A DNA stretch of 64,000 nucleotides, taken from positions 25,982,358 through 26,046,357 of the forward strand of contig OY744609.1 of assembly GCA_963556255.1 (NCBI GenBank), in the 5' to 3' direction. The DNA is from Allolobophora icterica (lineage: Eukaryota > Annelida > Clitellata > Crassiclitellata > Lumbricidae). The position numbers and the translations under genes were made by a program. Shown one piece after another: positions 27,401 through 40,700 of the stretch (its first letter is position 1; each line of letters opens with the position of its first letter). The notes under the pieces are model-generated. The model did not search any database. It had not been told where the DNA came from and worked only from the letters and a program-made list of their open reading frames with translations.

Positions 27401-30400
27401 GATGACAAATTAGACAACAGTTCAATGCTAGATCAAATGTTGCACTGTTGTCAAAATGTTGTTGTCGTTGGTTGTTAGTATTGTTCGGATTGCTACTGCA
27501 ATGTTGCTTTATCTCTTGTTGCTATTGCAATTTGGTTGTTATTATTGCTGTGCTTACTATTGCTGCTGTTGCTATTGCTGCTGTGGCGATTGTTATTTTT
27601 CCTAGTGGTTACTCTTATTGTTCCTACTGTTGTTGATTCTGTTGCTACTGCTGTGGTTGCTAATGCTATAGCAACAACAGGAATTTAGTATTAGTCTCTT
27701 TGCTAGTGCTCTTGTTGTCATTGCTGTTACTACTGTATTGTTGTTGCTGCTATTGCTGTTGTACAGTCACTGTTGCTGCATGTGCTATTGCTGTTGTTGA
27801 AGTAGTGCTTGTTCACCTGCGACCGTTAATCCCGAGCATCCGTTGTTTCTCCTCCTTTTCATCCTTCTTTCGTTCCTGCTCTGGACACCAGCTCGATCTC
27901 CTCTTCTGCCTCCGAATCATCTCAACGTTGATATCCTCCTCATCCTCGCTCGCCATCTCGTGGTGGAAGTCCTCCGGATTGTCGACCGATACATCATTGA
28001 TGCAGATCTGGACACTGATCTCGGGGAATGGCGAGGTCGATCGGTGCGTGTCCACCAGTGAACCAGTCTCGCTTGAGACTCTGAGTCCGATAGGAAGTGA
28101 GGATGTGACGGCAGATGACGCAGGAGCCATGGAGTCAACTGGGTTGCTGAGGTTGTGCATCGATCTGTGGAGCATGCCTGACGACAAAAAAAACAAGTAA
28201 AAGTAAAGGTATTTGTATGTATGGATGTATATATGTATGCATCCATATTTGTCTGTGTATATGCATGTATGTATATCTGTCTGTCTGTGTATATGCTTGT
28301 GTGTATGTTAATCTTGAGCTGCATCGTAGGAAGACGGTTCCAAAGGGTAGGACCCACATAAGACAGAGTGTGGGTCTTTCATTTGATGTACGTATGCCAA
28401 GGACCACATGATCTCCTCTGGCAGCAGAACAATGCAGCTGACTTCCCAAATAAATTAAAATGGACATGAAAAGCTTCCCTCTATACATGCCGTGGTGGAG
28501 TCTATTGAATATGCCCGCCTGCAGCATTACCTTACCGCAACTGGAAGCCAGTGCAGTTCATCTATCATATATTACACAAATTCTGAGAATATCAGTAGAT
28601 TGGCCAACCGTCCGCCGGTACAGTTTAAGGCGGAGATTGACCCTGACCGATTCTGAGTTCGGCAGACTTGTGAAGATGAAGTTGTAGTAGTCTAGGTGCA
28701 TCAGGGCATGGTAATTGAGCAACCCCGTTAATAATAATAATAATAACAATGACAATTTATATGGCACCGTAACACAGCCATGCCATTACAAGGGCGCCTC
28801 ACAATAAACTAACAGCAGGGTAGGCCTTAGAGAACAAACAAGTCTTGAGTCCGGATTTGAAGGAGTCAATTGTGTTAGCCGCTCGCAGGGCAGGAGGAAG
28901 ACTGTTCCAGCATCTGGGGCCAGCCGCTGAGAAAGCGCGATCGCCAAAGCGGGTTCTCATCCATCTTACGCGAAGATCGCTTTTCTCGAGCGATCGGAGT
29001 CGCAACCCGGAGGCGGAAGAATGCGTCCCGATGCAGAAATCGTGCAAATACTCGGGCACAGCTCCATGAAGTGACTTATAAACCAGCAAACAGATCTTGT
29101 ACTCAATACGTAGAGAGACTGGCAGCCAGTGCAGAACATCACGGAGGAGCGGGGTGACATGATTGTATTTCCTCCGGTTGCATAGCAGCCTCGCAGCAGC
29201 GTTGAGAACGGACTGCAGGCAATCCAAGAGGCACTTGGGCGCACCGACCAGTAGGCTATTGCAGCGGTCGACCTGAGAGGTGACGAACAACAGGTTTTGT
29301 TGTATTGACCCAATATGATGCAGCTGGCACAGGTATGCCGTTCACACCTCAACAGCAAAGTCATATGTATGACATATGAAGCCCATATGGGAATACTGTC
29401 TCTAAGTGTTTCATATGCTCCACATATGGGCCGTTATGGTTACATATGTAGAACATATGAAGCCCATATGGAATACTGTCAAACAGACGTCCTACACATG
29501 ACGTTTCTGTTGGGTTTCAGCCAGGGTTTGTGTGTATGATAAATGCATGTAAATGCATATTTTAGCGTGCTTGTGAGGTCCTTGAAAAGCACCATATGAA
29601 TACTCATATGCAAACATCCATGCATGTACCTATACTTGTACATACATACGCAACTACAACATAATGGGTATATGGTCAGTTGTCTATGGACAGTTGCTCG
29701 CTGGATGATTTCTCACCCACAGTTGCTCCCTAGGTCAATTGCTGGCTAGATTAATTGCTTGGTAGGTCAATTGCTCACAAGAGTTGTTGCTCACCAGGTC
29801 AACTGTTCGCCTAGTTAACTGCTCGCAAGCTATACACTATGTTGATGTACCAGATCTATGTATGCCAAACGATTATATTTTGTGTTAGCACAATAATATT
29901 ATATTTAATTATCATTGAATATCAAGTGTCTTTGTCATTATTAGAATGGAACCGCTTCCTGTAACAGGCAGTTCTAGCAAACCGCTTGTTGAGTACAGTT
30001 GCTTCTAATCAGACCTAGTACTATAAGAAGTATATAATTTCTGTTTCTCTCTGTGTATCCAAACATGGCATGGCAATATGCGAACAGCAAAAACTAAAGC
30101 TGATTGATAACGGTCACAGTTTTATAAAAGACAAGTACAGTAAAACTAAGATTTAGGGGAAGTGTCATAAATGGAGGAAATTTAAGTGTCGTGCTCTGTT
30201 TTATACCGAGGGAGATCATTAGTGGAAGAATTGGCGAGCATAATCATGACATTGGCATTGTGAATCTAATCATTCACGGAAAACAGCTGGCTTCTCCTGC
30301 ACTGCATTCTGGACATCAAATTATTGCACAAACGTCGGTTGGTGTTAGAGCTGCTCTGGCTGTCAAGTTATCTTCACAAAGTTCCCTTAAACGAGGGGTG

Positions 30401-31647
30401 TCAAAAAGCCGCTGACAAAGTGTTCCTGACCCACAGAGCCTCTTTCTAAAGACTACATAATTTGAGAATAAAAATTCCAATTTGTCATTTTCACTGCGTA
30501 CGAAGCGAAATCAAGCAGGCAAGTCAATACCAAATCCTCACTCTGCTACAGGGGGTTTTTGATCATTGACGTCATTTTATTACCCCCAATTTGCTCAGGT
30601 GCATTTGGCACCCTGGCTGTAATATGTTGCTACCATTATAAAAGGTTTGACACCCCTGCCTTAAACGAACACCACATCGAGTTAGATGAAGACAGAGTTC
30701 TGCCAAATCCACAGTCTCGTCAAGAACTAGATATCCCTTTGCATTTAATGCAGTTGACTGGCTATAAATCGTTTTAAAAGTCATGACAGTGAGCAACTGA
30801 CTTAGCGAGCAACTGTTGGTGAGCAACTGTCAGTAAACCACATAAATACCACTTAGATGTATCAAAGGACTTAACATAATGCCCTTTAGGTACCACTTAA
30901 ATGTAAGTACGCCAAGAGGGTAAGAGGTCATAATTATAGAAGATAAAAGGTAAGGGTAACTAGACTACAAGGGTCAGAGATCACGGGTAAGGTCAAACCT
31001 AAAGGTAACTACGTCACAGAGATCAGAAGTCATGCGTAAGGTTGCTGCTGCAGCAGCTGCTACTATAGTACTACTACTACTACTACCAGTACTAGCTTAT
31101 ACTACTACTACTACTACCACCACCACCACCACCACCACAACCACCAACGACGACAATAACAACAACAAGAAGTAAAATAAATACTGAGAGCAGCTGGTCA
31201 GTGTAACAAAAACAACATCTGGTTAAGAAATAAGACACAGAGAGGCCATTGAAGTGTCGTCACCTTATTGGAATTATCCAGTGTATACAAATGTCTCGCT
31301 GCTCCGACCACAAGAAGACTAACAAATCTAGCACAGCTGGTCAAAACAGAATCAGCCAAAGCGACATCTGCGGCCTGAAAACGTCGTCAACATCACTCCT
31401 CCTCCTCCTCCTCCCTCTCCTTCCTCTCCTGAACCCGCCTTCTTCCAACACGACCAGACGCACGTCTCAGACTCATACCTTAGGCAAACTGCTCCAGTTG
31501 GTGGCTGCAAAAAGCAGACACTGCTGTATCCAATAGACTGGGATCAAAGATTGCTATTTTCTGTACACTTCTTTTAAGTTCTGAATGTCCTTATAAATAC
31601 TCCTGGTGTCATCGTTAAATAAATGGCCACATGAATAACGATGTTTA

Positions 31648-31725
<78 letters not shown>

Positions 31726-31728
31726 ATA

Positions 31729-31767
<39 letters not shown>

Positions 31768-34700
31768 ATATTAATCTATGTATTATACAAGATTTACAAC
31801 AACCACCTGTCAAATATGCAGTGTCCACAGTGTCTCAACAACCTGTCAGACACGACAGAAGTGGAAAGAAAACAAATGACGAAAGTTATATGAAAATGAA
31901 CTGAAGTATACTTCATAAGCTTTAGAGACGTCAGTGGCCTTTGTAGCTAAAAGATGTCATTAAACATTGGAATACATACATTCGCTAATATTAAACATTT
32001 TCAAACCGAGTGTACAACTGGTTTTGTGCCAGACGAACGGTTACAACTGTTCAAAATAATTTCCTTTGTTGCAATCCGATGTCGTTTAACTCTGGATCCA
32101 GCCTGTACTACTCCAAAAATACTCTGCCACTGCCCATACTCTGGTAGTGCCAGCCCCAAGCCTGTATAGAGGAGGATGGCAACATCAACGGTCCAGGCAG
32201 ACATAAGATGTCGTAAATACTGGAAACTACTACTACACCACTCCATAACTTCCGCCATCGCCGTTTACGGTCGGTGCCAGTCCCAGGCCTGGATAAGGGA
32301 GGAGGGCAACACTAATCATCCTTGTTATGACACAGTGTCCTTAAACAGTGACTAACCGAACACTCCAATGTTTTCAAGCAGCATGCCAACAGCCCTAAAA
32401 GAAGTCACTACACATTGCATTAACGCATTCCAGTATACGAACGATTCAAATGACATAAAATGCAAAGGAAGGACAACGCTACCAGCAGCCACAAGATGTC
32501 GCTAAACACTGGTCATTACTACTTCCGAAGGCAAACTTAGACAAGGCTCAGCTGAGACACCCAAAAGCAGGAGTCGTTAAACAGAAACTATACCTAATAG
32601 GCAGATACATCTCGACCCCAAACTACAGAGTAAAGTCGATATCAAAACGGCCCCTGCCAACCATAAGTTTGATTCAAATCCTGGTGCGTCTTGGTGTGAA
32701 ACAGACAATGGGTTGTCAAGCCAAGTTGTCACGTTGTTATTCAAATGATCCTTCAACTCTCATGACGACCCACATGAGAATTAAAGCAATAATTAATCAA
32801 TGTAGGCTTAATCGGGGCAATAAATGAGGAAGTGTCCTACAATAAGTGACCCTATGTAGCAATTAATCCAAACAGATAGTAGGCAACAATTCGTCGACAC
32901 TATACACTCACTCTTCTGGCGCTATATGATGTCTCCGCAGCCTTTGACATGGTCGACCACACCATTCTTCTACAGCGCCTTGAGACCTCGTGTGGTCTCA
33001 ATGGCCCCCCTCTTCAGTGGTTCCGGTCATACCTTTGATCGCACTCAAATGGTAATCTCTGGTGAATCTAGAACTCTGTGGGTCCCTCTTAAACTAGGTG
33101 TTCCACAGGGCTCTGTTCTGGGCCCTCTCCTCTTTATTCTATACAGGGCCGGTATCCCCTCTCTGCTCCCCAGCCACCTCTTTGCTGATGATGTCCAGGC
33201 ATATGTTCGTGGGTCTCCTTCCTCTCAACTTCTTCTTGCTGAGCGCATCGAAGCTCTTTCTAATGATCTCCATTCCTGGATGTCTTCCAATCGCCTCTCC
33301 CTCAACTCGTCCAAAACCCAATTTATCTGGTTTGTCACTCCTCGGAAACTTCAGAAACTTGACTTTGCTCTGCTCTCTAAAAGATTTCCGCTTTTCATTT
33401 TCTCGTCTAGTGTTCGTGATCTAGGAGTGACCCTTGACAATTCTCTCACCTTTACTAAACACATTTCCAAACTCACCCGCACTTCCTACTTTCACCTAAG
33501 GCGCCTTAGCGCTATCCGTCCTTCTGTCTCATCTCCAATTTTCACTTCGATTGTCCATGCATTTGTCTGCTCTAGACTTGACTACTGCAATTCCCTCCTC
33601 ATTGGTCTTCCCAAGGTCCGTCTTGCTCCTATTCAGTCCGTTCTCAATGCTGCTGCTCGACTAATTGCCCGTCTTCCTCGATTCTCTCATATCACCACCT
33701 TTATGGCGGAAGAACTTCACTGGCTCCCGCTTTCTGCCCGCATCCAATTCAAGGTCCTCATCCTTATGTCTAAGGCTCAACTTGGTTTTGCTCTGAAATA
33801 TTTATGTGACTTAATTCATCGCCCTCACTCTGCTGCTTCTCTTCGTCCTCTTCGTTCCTCTGACCGTTTGGACCTCCTCGTTCCCCATGTCAGGACTTCA
33901 CTGGCTCAATCTAGGTCTTTTGCTTCCATTGGCCCTGCTCTTTGGAATGAGCTTCCTCCGTCCGTTCGTTCTTCTATTCTCTCAGGCAACGTCTCTTCCT
34001 CTTTTAAGTTTCTTAAAACTTGCTTTTTCTCTCGGGGTCTCTCGCGCTGGGAGCGCTTCTGAATGGTTCTCCCGCTAGAAGCGCTTTATAAATATCCGAA
34101 TACAATACAATACTATGCTTATGAACCGCTCTAGCCTCACTCATATGCTTGCTTGTCTAGTAAAAACCTTACAAAGTCACAGTATCTACTATCTAGCATA
34201 AGCAGCGCTCTTTGTAAGATACCTAAGAGGGTGCTGTATCTATTACGATTATTAGGGCCAGTGTTTAAAGACATCATCTGGCTGCCAAAACCTTTGACGT
34301 CAACCTTACTTTATCATTTATAGGTTTTAAGAGAGAATACGTTTATCCTGAAAGTAGAAGGTGTAATCACTTAACGAAGTACGGTAGTTTCCAGTTTCTA
34401 ACTAAATTGATTGCAACTTTAGCTCACTCCGACCTGACTACAATTTTGAAGCATTATCCGTTAAAACCTTGTGCATTAAACACAAGCACTATACAAGCTC
34501 ATATTTATTATTTTCTATTCAAAACTCAGAAGCAGTACAGCTTGTGCTTTAATAATAAACCCAATTTCTTTTTTAGATGTACTTAAATCCTAAGAAAAAT
34601 CCCTTTTTCTGCAAGAGGCCGGAAGCAGACACTTGGCGTCCAAGCCACGCTTATTTTCTACTGTTTGCAGACACTCTTAAGAGAGCACACAGTGCTCTAC

Positions 34701-37700
34701 CACCAGCACACCGACGCAACGAAAACTCCGTGATCAATTGAATACGTTGGATGAGAACGCCTCGAGGACAGAGCCACGAGCTGCGGATAAGCTTGTCCTC
34801 GGCAGAAGCGGACGCCAAAGCGGGCAGAGGACAGAGTCGCCGAAGGCCGGCGGCGTCGTAAGCCAAGCGCGATGCTAAACAGATTACCGCGACGAGAGCA
34901 GAAAACTTCCAAGGCGGAAAGAAACAGATTTCAAAGGAACTGGAAGCAAAAGTGCTGTTCAAATTAAAAGAATACATTCGCGTGACATTTCCAAAAAAGA
35001 TATACTCATAAACAACATCAGTGATGATGATGATGATGACGACGACGACGATGAAAATAATAACAAAAACAAGATAACACACTAGCAATCACCGTAAATA
35101 TGAGCGTGGCACCCCTCGACCTGTTGGCAGCTGGATTTATGTCTTCGATGTTTTCGAAAACAAATATCGGAGGATGAAGCCTGATTTTCCAGAAACCCGT
35201 AACAGCTGAGGTATTACTTAACTCAAGTTAAGAAAATAATAAAAAAAATATAGCTTTCACAGGCACACTTATACCACACACCAGGGATGAGGACCACACC
35301 CTCCAAGTTTAACTACTCTATCAGTAGGCCTAGGCAGTATCTTAGAGCCTGAGGGATCTTAAATACCTCGGGCGAGAAAAAATAAAATAAAAATATTAAT
35401 AATCAAGCAAGTTTTAAGCCTTTCATTTATTATAACATTTCCAGACCTTAATTCGTATGGAGAGAATATAAGTAGAACAATTAATTTCACCAATTTCACT
35501 AATCAAGTAAAATATACAAATACAAAAAACCAGTCTTTTAAGTAACTACTTTTAGTTCACCTAGTTTCGTCTTCTGCTTAAGGTGACATTACTTCCTAAT
35601 TGGTGACTGCTCCCTAACTGGTCGACGACTAATTTACCACTAACGCATAAATACACTGCTATGAAACTCAAGAGAAAAACAATTATCGATTTCATCTGTC
35701 TCATTTCTATAGCTGCACGGGGACCAAAGTTAAAATGTTAAGATTATAAATGGCATGATTGAAAACTCATTAAGATTCTTTACCGTTTTACTTTTATTAA
35801 ACTTTTTTTCTCATCAGATTTACATGACAGTATAAGATTTTCAACTATGTTCTTCCTAAATATCCCATTGAGCATATCTACGGGCATTCTATGAGCCCAT
35901 ATGTGCTTTATACGGTTCCCATATGAGAATATGGTTCTTATAAGGGCTCCATAAGGGGATGCTGGCAGGAATTGCAGCATGGACTCGATTGTGTGAGAGA
36001 TATATTGCTGCTATTTAAGTAATGCATTACTTTTTCTCCTCTGCTAACTTCTATCAGTTAGCTTATTATCAACCACCAACCATTAGTGTTTCAATGCATA
36101 TCAAGAGTTGCCAGTTGGTTTCTTCATTACCGTTTACCGTTCGTTGTGTTTTAATTTACTTTTGTTGCTGTATTGGTTTGTTTTCGTTTTCGATCAGGTT
36201 AAACTACAGGATTAAACTTATAAACTTAAAAATTGTCTGCACCCCTTTACAATAATGAGAATGTGTTTAAAGTTGTCCAGAAAGTCTGTGTTTCTACTGC
36301 AAGCAGACATCTACATTGTTGACGCCCATTTACAGTAGAGAAAAATTATTATAAACATTGCCCAACAGAATTCGTGACTAATCCGGCGTTTCTGATTCGA
36401 GCAGACATCACTTTTAAGAGCGTGGCTCCCTCGATCATTCCGTTCACGTTTCGTGCAGAGGGCGCGAGTTCCTATATATATCGATCGAGGCGCTGCCGCG
36501 AGCACGCCAAAAGATTATGTTCGCTCTGCGTTCGTACCGAGTCAATTTTTTCGAGCTCTTGGGAAGAGGAGGCGATCGTGTATCGCGCGCGATTGAAACG
36601 GCAGCGCCGCCTGGAGGCGATCGGTGGAAGCAGCGCCGTGTGATCGAGTGATGGTTGAAATTGACGAATGAATGTGTTTGCGAGGCACAGACGGCGGCGA
36701 CTGGAACGGCAAGTCGTCCTTCTTGGAGGAGGCAAGAGAGGGTAGGGGAGGAATGGAGGCGAAGGAAGGGGGAAGAGGACGATGGGGATGACTTGGAGGA
36801 AGGGGCAGAAGAGACGAAAGGAGAACAGGAAGAGGGAAGGATGAATAGGTGAAGAGAGGGGACAAGGGTAGGAGGAAGAGAGGCGGAGGAAGGGGAAGGG
36901 GAACGGGGAGGAAGGGGAAGAGAAATGGAACAGAAGTTGAAAGAGTATGATAAGGGAGAATGACGATGGAAAGGAGAACTCGAGCAAACAAGACGACAAG
37001 GGCTGAAAAGGAAATCGAGAAATTGGAATATAGCAGAGATGAGAGGAAAGCAGGAGGACAACGACGGGGAGTTGCATGAGGAAGAATAAGAGGAAGACGA
37101 CGAGGAAGAGAAGAAAGACGAGACCGAGGAGGACGGTGATTAGGAAGCAGAGGACGATAAGAAATACCGACGATAAGTGGAGTCGAAGCAGTGAGGACGC
37201 GATTGAGGCTAAACCTCCTAATTAACCCACACTACTCGAATCCTCCCCTCTTCCTCGTGTTTCTCAGCTCCTACCTCCGTCAAACCGACCACCTGCCCAA
37301 CAGCCCTCCTCTGCCCATCTTCTTCTTCTTCCGCCTCCTGCTCCTCCTGCTCCTCCTCCTCGTCTTCATCCTGTCCATTATGCCTTCGTTTCGATTCCCA
37401 GGTGAACTGCGACCCATTCGACACAAACATTTCTGTCCGTCATGAAATATTAATTGCTCATTCGAGCGTCGGCTGTAACGCGAAGTCCTCTCTTACCCGT
37501 CCTCAAACCTCTGCCTGTCACGGCAAGAAGCCCCGATTTACGACGCTGCCTTTTACTAACACTTGGAAAGGGCTTCCCGGTTGTCGTATTCTCGCTGTCT
37601 TCAGTCGTGTTGTCTCGATATTTTGGTTGTTGTAGGCGTTTTCTTAATCTTGTTGTCTTTATAGTTTGGTTGTCGTATTGTCGTTGTCTCGAGTCTTGTT

Positions 37701-40700
37701 GTGTCTATTGTTTGGTTGTCGTATTGTTGTCTTGAGTCGTGTTGTCTCGATATATTGGTTGTTGTAAGCGTTTTCTTAATCTTGTTGTCTCGATATTTTG
37801 GTTGTTGTAGGCGTTTTCTTAATCTTGTTGTCTTTATAGCTTGGTTGTCGTATTGTCGTTGTCTCGAGTCTTGTTGTATCTACTGTTTGGTTGTCGTATT
37901 GTCGTTGTCTCGAGTCTTGTTGTATCTATTGTTTGGTTGTCGTATTGTTGTTGTCTTGAATCTTTTTGTCTCTATATTTTGGTTGTTGTAGGCGTTTTCT
38001 TAATCTTGTTGTCTTTATAGCTTGGTTGTCGTATTGTCGTTGTCTCGAGTCTTGTTGTATCTATTGCTTGGTTGTCGTATTGTCGTTGTCTCGAGTTTTG
38101 TTGTATCTATTGTTTGGTTGTCGTTTTGTCGTTGTCTCGAGTCTTGTTGTATCTATTGTTTGGTTGTCGTATTGTTGTTGTCTTGAATCTTTTTGTCTCT
38201 ATATTTTGGTTGTTGTAGGCGTTTTCTTAATCTTGTTGTCTTTATAGCTTGGTTGTCGTAGTCTCGAGTCTTGTTGTATCTATTGTTTGGTTGTCGTATT
38301 GTCGTTGTCTCGAATCTTTTTCTCTATATTTTGGTTGTTGTAGGCGTTTTCTTAATCTTGTTGTCTCTATACTTTGGTTGTTGTATTGTCGTTGTCTTGA
38401 GTCTTGTTGTATCTATTGTTTGGTTGTCGTATTGTCGTTGTCTTGAGTTTTGTTGTATCTATTGTTCGGTTGTCGTTGTCTTGAGTTGCGTTATCTTGAT
38501 ATTGTGGTTGTTGTAGTCGTTTTCTTGAAACTTGTCGTCTCTATAGTTGCTGTCTGGTTTTGTTGTCTCGATTGTTTGGTTGTCATATTGTCACTGTCTT
38601 GTTATACCATATTAGTACTGTTTTGTTACTGTGTTGACCCTATCATGTTGTTATATTGCTTGGTTTATTCATTGTCATTGTTAAGTAATAGTATTGCTTA
38701 GTTTCAGTATTGTCATAGCTTTGTACTTTTAATTTTAATGAAAATTTCGAAGTAAGTAAGTAGCCTCTATTTGCAACTGGAGGAGCTTCTTAAGAGCTCG
38801 TGCACGCAGCATAACTTAGCGCAGCTTCTTTTGAGGCAAGAAATCCAGTAACGGCTGGATTAATCTGGTTGGAAAGGAGCTCATGCTGCTCGAATTCCTA
38901 AGCTAACCCCCAATTGCGGGTCTTGTGGATTTGCGACCTATTTCACTCACTCCAATTCGTTGTCTCGAATCTTTTTGTCTCTATATTTTGGTTGTTGTAG
39001 GCGTTTTCTTAATCTTGTTGTCTCTATACTTTGGTTGTTGTATTGTCGTTGTCTTGAGACTTGTATCTATTGCTTGGTTGTTGTATTGTTGTTCTCTTGA
39101 GTCTTTTTGTCTCTATATTTTGGTTGTTGTAGGCGTTTTCTTAATCTTGTTGTCTTTATAGTTTGGTTGTCGTATTGTCGTTGTCTCGAGTCTTGTTGTA
39201 TCTATTGTTTGGTTGTCGTATTGTTGTTGTCTTGAGTCTTTTTGTCTCTATATTTTGGTTGTTGTAGGCGTTTTCTTAATCTTGTTGTCTTTATAGTTTG
39301 GTTGTCGTATATTGTCGTTGTCTTGAGTCTTGTTGTATCTATTGTTTGGCTGTCATATTGTCGTTGTCTTGAGTTGTTATCTTGATATTGTGGTTGTTGT
39401 AGTCGTTTTCTTGAAACTTGTCGTCTCTATAGTTGCTGTCTGGTTTTGTTGTCTCGATTGTTTGGTTGTCATATTGTCACTGTCTTGTTATACCATATTA
39501 GTACTGTTTTGTTACTGTGTTGACCCTATCATGTTGTTATATTGCTTGGTTTATTCATTGTCATTGTTAAGTAATAGTGTTGCTTAGTTTCAGTATTGTC
39601 ATAGCTTTGTACTTTTAATTTTAATGAAAATTTCGAAGTAAGTAAGTAGCCTCTATTTGCAACTGGAGGAGCTTCTTAAGAGCTCGTGCACGCAGCATAA
39701 CTTAGCGCAGCTTCTTTTGAGGCAAGAAATCCAGTAACGGCTGGATTAATCTGGTTGGAAAGGAGCTCATGCTGCTCGAATTCCTAAGCTAACCCCCAAT
39801 TGCGGGTCTTGTGGATTTGCGACCTATTTCACTCACTCCAATTCTTTCAAGAATTGTTGAAAAGAAATTTTTTTGAAAAGACCAATCACTTAAGAAATGA
39901 CGTCCAGTTTAAAGATATGTAGGGCATTGTAAGCCCTGTTGTCTAACTCGTTAAGAAACTATCGTTGGTTAATGAGCCTGAGGATGTAATTAACATGGTT
40001 TGAAAAAAGAAAGGTTGTACGATGATTCCAAGCAGCCTGACGCTTTCTATAGCGGCTCAGTTCCGGTAAGGTCAGACCTGTGATCGAAAGGACGTTCGAT
40101 ACCACCCCGCCTTAGAATTATCTTCTTGGTTTTGAAGGTAAGTTTGTTAGGTTTATTTGTGGTGACTTAATAGTATCAAATTCTGCATTAAGGCCAATGC
40201 AGGATTCAGTAGACTTACAGCATCAGCATATTTACACAGGTAATTAGTTGTTTTCACATAACGTGCAGACAGATGTGCTATGAAAATAGAACTGGTTCAA
40301 GCCCAGATCTCTGCATAACCTTTTGGATAATTGGCAACAAGTTTTCCGTCTAACTTCATCGCCTGCGTTTGACCGTTTAGAAAGTTAGCCATCCAATTTA
40401 AGATGTTAACATGGATCATATTGCAGTTTCTGGAGAAGAATGAGGTGGTCTGTAAAGCTGAATGTCTTTGAAACATAAATACACAGACAATTATGCTCAA
40501 GAAGCTTAGTTGTTTGATGTAAGAGATAGATAATTAGATAAGAGCACATGTTCTGCTTCCAGTAAGATAAGACATGTTTGGGAAGCAAGAAGCGATTTAC
40601 AAGAGTTTCTTTTCAACAATTCTTGAAAGGATTGGAGTGAGTGAAACGGGTTGCAAATCCACAAGACCCGCCATTGGGTGTTACCTTAGGAATTCGAGCA

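Noticed and set aside
34651..35088. 145-aa minus-strand frame and overlapping plus-strand frame as host exon
   Set aside because: GC-richer but no recognisable motif, no good splice pair, and its phase does not fit between the exons at 44.2 and 28.2 kb.
36444..37077. Three overlapping 150-200-aa open frames on the minus strand
   Set aside because: They are translations of a pyrimidine-rich tract (Ser/Pro/Leu/Phe only) open in all three frames.
37590..38520. Membrane protein suggested by open frames rich in Leu, Val, Cys and Trp
   Set aside because: The frames follow the 43-46-bp minisatellite unit and break at unit-length changes.
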